Positions 7,616-12,319 of a stretch of 12,319 bases of DNA are shown here, one piece after another; positions within the stretch are counted from its first letter, which is position 1; each line of letters starts with the position of its first letter. A program made the position numbers and the translations under genes. The notes under the pieces were generated by a model that did no database searches, was not told the origin of the DNA, and worked only from the letters and a program-made list of their open reading frames with translations. The stretch is from Pseudomonadota bacterium (GTDB lineage: Bacteria > Pseudomonadota > Alphaproteobacteria > Rhodobacterales > Rhodobacteraceae): positions 1 to 12,319 of the forward strand of contig JACZTQ010000067.1 of NCBI GenBank assembly GCA_022573605.1, read 5' to 3'.

Positions 7616-7644
7616 GGGCGCCGGGGGAGAGAGACCCGGCGCCC
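7616..7644. terminator. Strong hairpin with T-tract on the minus strand
   Basis: GGGCGCCGGG (7616-7625) and CCCGGCGCCC (7635-7644) form a perfect 10-bp stem, 37 bases past the glutathione transferase stop. On the plus strand no T-run follows. On the minus strand the stem is followed by ATTTTTTGTCTTTG, a textbook intrinsic terminator, although no minus-strand gene is visible to its right. Confidence 0.75.
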
Positions 7645-7920
7645 AGTATGAGAGGTATCACAGAGTACACACGTGACAGTCTTCGGTGGCGCCCGGGCCG
7701 GGGTGTCGGTGGTTCCGATCCGGCCGCCTCCAGGGACGAATCATCGATATCCGACTCGCGCCAGGCACCGCTGTGATGATTGTCAGAGGGGCGTTCGCCG
7801 GGAGCGATTTTTACCCTGATGGAGTCAGGCTGGACGCTTTATCCCGTTGTTTTCACGAAATTTCCGAGTCGCTAGAGCAATTTCCACTCAGGCAGAACCA
7901 CGTCATGCTCGTACCCGACA

Positions 7921-8048
7921 CACTGCTGTCCGGTTTAAATCCGCCGTCCCGTGATAACGCGCTGATACACCGCAAATTTCGATCAATTTGCGCGATCCGG
8001 ACACCCTTCCCACCGTCGTTGCCGGGCTTGTCTCGACCGAATCGTGGA
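7921..8048 (+). repeat. Left copy of a ~125 bp repeat flanking the IS110 remnant
   Basis: It begins CACTGCTGTCCGGTTTAA (7921-7938), which is perfectly repeated in inverse at 9438-9455. Similarity continues in diverged form through taacgc.ctg.t.ca.cgc, a shared tcaattt, and a terminal REP-like palindrome (ccgtcgttgccgggcttg here, ccgtcatcaccgggcttg in the other copy). Confidence 0.65.
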
Positions 8049-8058
8049 TACTGGTGTT

Positions 8059-8084
8059 GCGCGCGGGGACATGTCCCCGCGCGC
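8059..8084. repeat. 26-bp perfect palindrome
   Basis: GCGCGCGGGGACA (8059-8071) is followed directly by its exact reverse complement (8072-8084). It could be a cruciform or hairpin, a dimeric protein site, or an end structure of the adjacent insertion sequence. Confidence 0.7.
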
Positions 8085-8243
8085 CGAAGGGTGGGAGGCC
8101 GTTTACCGGGCTGGCCCATATGAGGCCGAGGTCAAGCATGGCCCCACCCCTTCGATAGTCCCCGAACAGTTGAGAGGGGCGCTCGCGCGACCCCGTAGTA
8201 CAAAGCCTGCCCCGGACCCGATCCGGGGCCAGGGAGAACTATC
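8085..8243 (+). ncRNA. Candidate IS110 left-end / bridge-RNA region
   Basis: IS110-group elements carry a structured bridge RNA in the non-coding left end upstream of the transposase. Here the ~160 bases before the transposase start contain a long imperfect stem (8085-8100 with 8140-8154, at least 12 pairs) closing a ~40-base internal region, then a REP-like palindrome and the ribosome binding site AGGGAG (8231-8236). Placement and folding fit, but the element end is not defined and no guide loops were matched to a target. Confidence 0.25.
8207..8230 (+). repeat. REP-like palindrome, copy 1
   Basis: CCCCGGACCCGATCCGGGG forms a stem just before the transposase ribosome binding site. With the preceding aagcctg it resembles the 23-base insertion inside the transposase at 8566-8588. 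Confidence 0.6.
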
Positions 8244-8405
8244 ATGGCACAGATCCAGCCCTCTGTCGGCATCGACATCTCGAAGGATCGTCTCGACATC
8301 CACATCCACCCCACCGGCGAGGCGTTCTCGCTGGCTTATGACCGGGCCGGGCTGCGGGAGCTGCTGGCGCGCCCGGACCTGAAGCGGGCCGTCATCGGTT
8401 GTGAG

Positions 8406-8457
8406 GGTGAGGCGGACCGTGGCCGCTGTGCGGCCGCGTAAGCCGCCGAACGGCGGC
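8406..8457 (+). repeat. Two-hairpin repeat, copy A, inside the IS110 transposase
   Basis: Roughly 40 bases more than the family expects between codons GCE and GGY. GGACCGTGGCCGC (8414-8426) and TGCGGCCGCGTAAGCC (8429-8444) are identical to copy B at 3485-3516. The second hairpin here is GCCGCC/GGCGGC (8442-8447 with 8452-8457). A short direct repeat GTGAGG GTGAGG lies at the left junction (8401-8412). Confidence 0.65.
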
Positions 8458-8565
8458 TACGAGGAGCGCCTGCTGGTCGCGCTCACGGAAGCGGGCCGCC
8501 CGGCGCTCTGCCTGCATCCCGCCGATATCCGCGCCTTCGCCCGGCTCAAGGGGCGCCGCGCCAAG

Positions 8566-8588
8566 CCTGTCCTCGGCCCGATCGGGGA
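8566..8588 (+). repeat. REP-like insertion in the transposase, copy 2
   Basis: These 23 bases separate the AK and TDRLD codons and shift the frame. Together with the preceding aag they resemble the palindrome at 8207-8230 (aagcctgtcctcggcccgat versus aagcctgccccggacccgat). Confidence 0.6.
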
Positions 8589-9245
8589 ACCGACCGGCTC
8601 GACGCCCGCGCCATCGCCGAGGCCCTGCCCATCGTCGCCGCCGACCGCATGCCGCTCCGGCGCACCAAGGAACAGAGCGAACTCAGGGAGTTGCCGACCA
8701 TCAGGCACACCCTGGTGGCGGCGATCCAGGTGCTGAAGGGCCATCTCGCCCGGATGTCGGCACGCTCGGCGCGCGCGGTTCTGACGGCGATGCTGGCGGC
8801 CCACCAGCGCCAGATCAAGACCCTCGAGCGCACCATCGCGGAGCGCCTCTCGGCGGATCGCAAGGCACACCGCATACGGACCGCCCCCGGCGCCGGGCCG
8901 GTGCTGGCGGCCGAGATCATCGCCTTCATGCCCGAACTCGGCGCCCTCTCCAGCCGCCAAGCCGCCAGCCTGACCGGGGTCGCGCCGCACCCCAGACAAT
9001 CGGGCCGATCCAACCGCAAGGGACGCTGCCAGGCCGGGCGCGCCAGGGCCCGGCGCGTGCTCTACATGGCGATCATCAGCATCATCAAAGCCAAGATGGC
9101 GCCGCTCTATCCCTTCTACAAACGTCTCCGCGAAGCCGGGAAGCCGGCCAAGGTCGCCATCGTGGCGGCCATGCGAAAATTCATCATCATGCTCAATGCA
9201 ATGCTCAAAACACAGACCGACTGGAGCCCGAAAATGCCCGCTTGA

Positions 9246-9330
9246 AATCCACAGTTGCTTGACCCGGTGATCCAGTAGGCGCTGGTTTCGGGTAATTTTC
9301 TGCGGTAACCCGGATCGCGCCGAAGCGGAT
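9246..9330. repeat. IS110 right flank with REP-like half palindrome
   Basis: Directly after the transposase stop is gcttgacccggtgatccag (about 9257-9275), the inverse of the ctggatcaccgggtcaagc at 9332-9350. Between them is a short stretch without recognisable content. IS110-family elements are known to target REP sequences, so this may mark the insertion end. Confidence 0.45.
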
Positions 9331-9455
9331 TCTGGATCACCGGGTCAAGCCCGGTGATGACGGCGAGAGTCGCGTCCAGCGTCCGGAAATTGACCAATAA
9401 TCGCGATGCACCAGAGCGTTACGGGTGGGCAGCAGAATTAAACCGGACAGCAGTG
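9331..9455 (-). repeat. Right copy of the ~125 bp repeat, inverted
   Basis: Read on the reverse strand from 9455 it starts CACTGCTGTCCGGTTTAA, exactly as at 7921-7938. It continues with scattered matches and ends in a REP palindrome (gatcaccgggtcaagcccgg, 9335-9354). A further half REP, aagcccggcaatgac, lies at 9460-9474 just outside. Confidence 0.65.
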
Positions 9456-9539
9456 GGCCAAGCCCGGCAATGACAAGGTTGTGGATGAGTCACGCTTCGC
9501 GCAACTTGGTGTAAGAGCCCTGCTCAGCGGGCGTTGGTA

Positions 9540-10232
9540 TCACGGGCCGCGCCGCACCCGGCGCGCCCGACCGTTCGCCGCCACAAGCTCGGCAAAGACC
9601 GGATAGCGCGGCAGAACGGCCGCCAGGAAGCGGAAGATCACCCGCCTTGCGGCGCCGCGGTCGAAGGCGTCGCTGTGCAGGAAATAATCCGCCCACATGC
9701 CCTCCAGCAGGGCGATGGCGCCGTGCGTCAGGTCCCGCACCTCGGGCGATCGCGCATCGGCGCCGAGCAATTCGGCGCAGGCGGCGCCGTAGATCTGCCG
9801 CAGCCGGCGGTCGCGGGTGTCCGAGTATGCCATGAACGCATTGTGCGACCGCGCCTCGCCCCGGAATGCGTACCAGATCGCGATGCTGCGCGGGTTCAGG
9901 ATTTCCTCGCCGAGATCGGCCTCGATCAACGCGATCAGCCGCTGCTCCGGCGTGCCGGACGCCTCGGAGGCGAAACGCAGCAGATGCTCGAAATAGCTGT
10001 CGGCAAGACTGCGGGCGGCCTCGAGAAACAAATGTTCCTTGTTGTCGAAGTGCAGATGGATCATGCCGCGCGACAGCGCGCTCTTGGCGACGATGCGCGA
10101 CACCGAGGTTCCGGCGATGCCGGCCTCGGCGATGCTGTCGAGCGTCGCCTCGATCAGCGCCTTGCGGCTGCGCGCCTTCGAGGCCGCGCGTTTGCCGGGC
10201 GCGGGGGTTTGGGTTCTCGCGGACAGTTCCAT
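9540..10232 (-). CDS. TetR-family regulator, BetI-like
   Basis: DNA-binding repressor of 230 residues. Residues 22-70 form the TetR N-terminal domain: RKALIEATLDSIAEAGIAGT, then the helix-turn-helix SVSRIVAKSALSRGMIHLHF (43-62) and the following DNKEHLFLEA. The pattern (GMIHLHFDNKEHL, LIALIEADLGEEILNPR, GEARSH, GMWADYFL) resembles the choline-responsive repressor BetI. The gene is divergent from an MttB-family methyltransferase gene with an 18-bp palindrome between them, so it most likely represses itself and that gene, with a quaternary amine as a plausible effector. No strong Shine-Dalgarno is seen before ATG 10232, and translation may be weak or start elsewhere. BetI itself is usually beside betAB, absent here, so it is called BetI-like only. 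Confidence 0.87.
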   Translation of the reverse strand: MELSARTQTPAPGKRAASKARSRKALIEATLDSIAEAGIAGTSVSRIVAKSALSRGMIHLHFDNKEHLFLEAARSLADSYFEHLLRFASEASGTPEQRLIALIEADLGEEILNPRSIAIWYAFRGEARSHNAFMAYSDTRDRRLRQIYGAACAELLGADARSPEVRDLTHGAIALLEGMWADYFLHSDAFDRGAARRVIFRFLAAVLPRYPVFAELVAANGRARRVRRGP

Positions 10233-10279
10233 TGGCGGCTCATCGATCGCTGGCGGCGTCGCACCGGGTCACGGGTCGG

Positions 10280-10308
10280 ATATTAGCTTGACAATGAATG
10301 AACGTCCA
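10280..10308 (-). promoter_or_regulatory. Candidate promoter of the tetR gene
   Basis: On the reverse strand TGGACG (10303-10308) and TAATAT (10280-10285) are separated by 17 bases. The operator palindrome covers the -35 and part of the spacer, as expected for autoregulation. Confidence 0.45.
10288..10293 (+). promoter_or_regulatory. Consensus -35 box for the methyltransferase gene
   Basis: TTGACA is a perfect -35 hexamer immediately before the operator. No clear -10 is seen 16-18 bases further (the sequence there is tcaaaaat), so the promoter assignment is partial. Confidence 0.4.
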
Positions 10309-10312
10309 TTCA
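10295..10312. promoter_or_regulatory. TetR-type operator
   Basis: TGAATGAACGTCCATTCA is an 18-bp palindrome with a single mismatched pair. It lies between the divergent tetR and methyltransferase genes and overlaps promoter elements on both strands. Its length and symmetry fit TetR-family operators. Confidence 0.65.
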
Positions 10313-10412
10313 AAAATGGACGGCAAAGCTCTCGCGCGCAAAGAACCGAACTCCGGGGTTCGCCGCTCCCGCCTGGATGCCGCCCCGCCAATGTCCGTTC
10401 CAGGAGCAGCCG

Positions 10413-12028
10413 ATGCCAATCGCCGACGACAGGTCCAACACCGGCGCGGCCAAAACTGCGGCGACCGGCAGACGGTCGCGCGGCAAGGGCGCCGGGCGCC
10501 AGGGGCGCCTTGCCCAGCGTGCCAGCAAAGCCCCCGCCCAGGCGGTCTGGCCCGGTCTGCCCGGCGGCCGGTTCAAGCCGCTGAGCGAGACATGGGCAAT
10601 CTGCACCGGGGCGCGCTCGAGATCCTCGCCACCACCGGCGTTGCCGAGGCGACGCGGGAACTGCTCGACATCGTGCTGCCCAAGGGCTGCACCCTCAACC
10701 GGCACGGCAGGCTATGCTTCCCGGTGGCGCTGATGGAGGAGATCATCGCCGGCGCGGCGAACGGGTATGTTGTCCATGCCCGCGGCGGCAGGGCGGGCAG
10801 TGGCGATATCCACTGCGACGGCACCAAGGTGCACTTCTCGACCGCCGGCTCGGCCGTCACCACCCTGGACGCGCAAACCCGCAGCTACCGCGCCTCGACC
10901 ATTCTCGACGTCTATGACTTTACCCGCCTGACCGACACGCTCGAGCACATTCACATGTGCGGCGACACGGTCGTCGCGACCGATCTCACGGTCGATTTCG
11001 AGCACGACATGAATGTGGCCTATGCGCTGATGGCGGGCACCGAGAAGCCCTTGTGCATGTCGTTCCGCAGCCGCGACTTCATCGCCCCGGCGATCGAGAT
11101 GTTCGACCTGGCGCTCGGGGGCGAGGGGCGCTTCGTCCAGAGACCGTTCTGCATCTTCGGCGGCTGCCCGATCGTCTCGCCGCTGAAATTCGGCCAGGAC
11201 AACCTCGAGGTGATGATCGAGACCAGCCGTCTCGGCCTGGTCAGCGACATCGCCGTGGCGCCGCAGAGCGGGGCCACCGCGCCTGCCCCGCTGGCCGGAA
11301 TCGTGGTCCAGGTGATCGCCGAAACGCTGGCCTGCCTGGCGGTGGTCAATCTGATCCGGCCGGGCTGCCCGATGACCTTCGCGGCCTGGCCCTTCATCAC
11401 CGACCTGCGCACCGGATCATTCAGCGGCGGCGGCGGCGAACAGGCGCTGCTGGCCGCGGCCGCGGTCCAGATGGGCAAGTTCTACAACCTTCCCAACAGC
11501 GTCGGCGCGGGCATGACGGACTCGAAGATCCCCGACGCCCAGTCCGGTTTCGAAAAGGGCTTGAGTCTGGCGCTCGCGGCGCTGAGCGGCTGCAACCGCG
11601 TGCTGGAGGCCGGGGGCATGATGGGCAGCCTGATGGGGTGCAGCTTCGAATCGCTGGTGATCGACAACGAGGCGCTCGGCATGATCCTGCGCACGGTGCG
11701 CGGCATCGAGGTTTCCGACGAGACCCTGTCGCTGGAGGTGATCGGGAAATTTGCCGTCGATCCGGGTCATTTCCTCGGCAGCGGGCAGACCCTGGAATAC
11801 ATGGAGTCGGAATATCTCTATCCGGCCCTGATGGACCGGACGCCGCCCGGGGCGTGGGAGAACGAGGGCTCGAGGGATATTTTCGAGCGCAGCCGCGAGA
11901 CCAGCCGGAAGGTGCTTCGCTCGCACTACCCGAACTATCCGGGCGCATCGGTCGACAAGGCGGTGCGCGAGCGTTTTCCGATCAGGATCGCGCCCTCCGA
12001 CATGTCCGCTTCGTGCGGTCGCTGGTAG
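10413..12028 (+). pseudogene. MttB-family (trimethylamine/quaternary amine) methyltransferase, with a frameshift
   Basis: Members transfer a methyl group from trimethylamine, glycine betaine or related amines to a corrinoid protein. ATG 10413 has AGGAG six bases upstream. Its frame gives the basic leader typical of bacterial homologues, ending GGRFKPLSE (10587-10589). Family homology then continues in another frame as DMGNLHRGALEILATTGVAE (from 10589) to the stop at 12028. Joining them needs a -1 shift, equivalent to a missing base (or four). The joined protein is about 538 residues. The body includes FSTAGSAVTTLD, GGCPIVSPLKF, FSGGGGEQALLAAAAVQMGK and GAGMTDSKIPDAQSGFEKG. No amber codon interrupts the body, so it is not a pyrrolysine type. 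The neighbouring TetR gene and operator suggest regulated amine use; no corrinoid-protein gene is visible. A sequencing error or a shorter start could also explain the frame break. Confidence 0.85.
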
Positions 12029-12135
12029 GGTGCGATCGATCGGGCGCGATTGCGCCGTCGCGTTCCAGATCACCGGTAGTGATTTCGAGCTGCTGGCGCC
12101 CAGAAACGAAAACCTCCCCGATAGCAAACCGAGAG

Positions 12136-12155
12136 ATTCCCGCCGGCGCGGGAAT
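12136..12155. repeat. REP-like hairpin after the methyltransferase
   Basis: ATTCCCGC and GCGGGAAT pair perfectly around a 4-base loop and are followed by gacgcc, a common alphaproteobacterial intergenic palindrome. It could also limit transcription from the methyltransferase gene. Confidence 0.6.
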
Positions 12156-12201
12156 GACGCCGGGGCTGTGTGCGCCCCTCCCCTTTGGGCGAGAGAGATG
12201 C

Positions 12202-12226
12202 GGGGGCGGCGCGCAGCGACGCCCCC
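12202..12226 (-). terminator. Hairpin downstream of the right-edge gene
   Basis: GGGGGCG (12202-12208) pairs with CGCCCCC (12220-12226), ten bases past the stop of the minus-strand gene at the edge. No T tract follows, so termination is possible but unproven. Confidence 0.35.
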
Positions 12227-12235
12227 AACCCCCTG

Positions 12236-12319
12236 CTACGCTTCGATGCGCTCGACCCTGGCGGCGGTGCGCTTGTAGGCCGGGGTCTGCGAGGCCTTGT
12301 CGAAGGTGCCGGCGATCAG
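12236..12319 (-). CDS. C-terminal 27 residues of a gene cut by the window edge
   Basis: The reverse strand reads LIAGTFDKASQTPAYKRTAA, then RVERIEA and TAG at 12236. The pattern D..S..P.YK..A.RVE resembles the extreme C-terminus of molybdopterin-dependent oxidoreductases (formate dehydrogenase or nitrate reductase type), where similar tails follow the molybdopterin dinucleotide-binding domain. With only 27 residues the family cannot be settled. It is convergent with the methyltransferase gene. Confidence 0.5.
   Translation of the reverse strand: MIAGTFDKASQTPAYKRTAARVERIEA

Larger units (their letters stand above)
7645..8243. other. Repeat-rich non-coding region before the IS110 remnant
   Basis: About 600 bp with no believable gene on either strand. 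It contains an interrupted palindrome GAGCA...TGCTC (about 7876-7910) of a style common between alphaproteobacterial genes, the left copy of a ~125 bp repeat (7921-8048), a 26-bp perfect palindrome (8059-8084), a long imperfect stem (8085-8154) and a REP-like palindrome (8207-8230). Short open frames here read through repeats and are rejected. Confidence 0.6.
8244..9245 (+). pseudogene. IS110-family transposase, broken by two short insertions
   Basis: A recombinase of the IS110 family (RuvC-like DEDD domain plus Transposase_20 domain). The protein can be rebuilt from three frames: MAQIQPSVGIDISKDRLDIH to VIGCE (8244-8405), GGYEERLLVALTEAGR to GRRAK (8452-8565), and TDRLDARAIAEALPIVAADR to the stop at 9245. 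All DEDD residues survive: Asp in GIDISK, Glu in GCE, and both Asp in TDRLD. The C-terminal APGAGPVLAAEI and PRQSGRSNRKGR, with the likely catalytic serine, are also intact. Compared with the family, about 40 extra bases sit between GCE and GGYEE and include an in-frame stop (TAA), and 23 extra bases sit between AK and TDRLD. Both are GC-rich palindromes. The gene cannot make a full protein by ordinary translation. AGGGAG lies eight bases before the start. Confidence 0.88.

Noticed and set aside
4537..7776. Very long plus-strand open frame (over 1,000 codons)
   Set aside because: Shadow running antisense to metZ and in the wrong frame through the sulfotransferase and glutathione transferase genes.
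7686..8139. Small open frames on both strands before the transposase
   Set aside because: They read through REP-like palindromes and the flanking repeat, with no homology or translation signals.
9246..9480. CRISPR-like alternation of repeats after the transposase
   Set aside because: The repeated units are REP palindromes in mixed orientation with unequal spacing, not direct repeats with regular spacers.
10298..10588. Upstream start at 10298 for the methyltransferase
   Set aside because: That ATG lies inside the TetR operator without a ribosome binding site, and its first ~95 residues do not look like the family; the family-like leader is in the frame starting at 10413.
12030..12278. 82-codon plus-strand frame at the right end
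   Set aside because: Covers a REP-like hairpin and the antisense of the right-edge gene; no ribosome binding site or known motif.

Overview
The window looks like a chromosomal segment of a high-GC alphaproteobacterium, probably Rhodospirillales-like. The evidence is strongly GC-biased codon use, a SAM-II (metA-type) riboswitch upstream of metZ, many intergenic palindromes of the form 'gatcaccgggtcaagcccggtgatgacg' that are common in this class, and a CtrA-type TTAA-N7-TTAA box. Lineage is inferred from these features and was not tested by any search.

Layout, left to right. (1) glpK (glycerol kinase) on the minus strand, cut at its C-terminus by the window edge. (2) A 5' remnant of a phosphoglucomutase gene (pgm) that runs into an AT-rich patch and a palindrome-rich spacer. 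(3) A secreted alpha/beta hydrolase (LpqC/PHB-depolymerase type) on the plus strand, tail-to-tail with the C-terminal stub of a LysR regulator whose upstream part is replaced by GC-rich palindromic repeats. (4) folE (GTP cyclohydrolase I) and metZ (O-succinylhomoserine sulfhydrylase), both minus strand. The metZ leader carries a SAM-II riboswitch, a hairpin and possibly a short translated leader. (5) Divergent from metZ, a PAPS-dependent sulfotransferase and a YfcG/Nu-class glutathione transferase on the plus strand. With metZ they form a loosely sulfur-themed group (methionine synthesis, sulfation, glutathione chemistry). (6) About 600 bp of repeat-rich non-coding DNA, then an IS110-family transposase gene broken by two short GC-rich palindromic insertions. 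It is flanked by two diverged copies of a ~125 bp repeat in inverted orientation. (7) A BetI-like TetR regulator divergent from an MttB-family (trimethylamine/quaternary-amine) methyltransferase gene, with a clear palindromic operator between them. The methyltransferase reading frame needs a -1 shift near codon 59. (8) The last 27 codons of a minus-strand gene at the right edge, perhaps a molybdopterin oxidoreductase.

The most interesting signals are: the architecture of the SAM-II leader, where a Shine-Dalgarno-like segment at the riboswitch 3' end precedes a 21-codon ORF whose stop overlaps the metZ start; a two-hairpin repeat found both in the IS110 gene and beside the LysR stub; an 8-bp hairpin that buries the ribosome binding site of the glutathione transferase; a strong minus-strand terminator that follows no visible gene; and the number of genes in visible decay (pgm, lysR, IS110 tnp, possibly mttB). 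No tRNA, rRNA or CRISPR array was seen.
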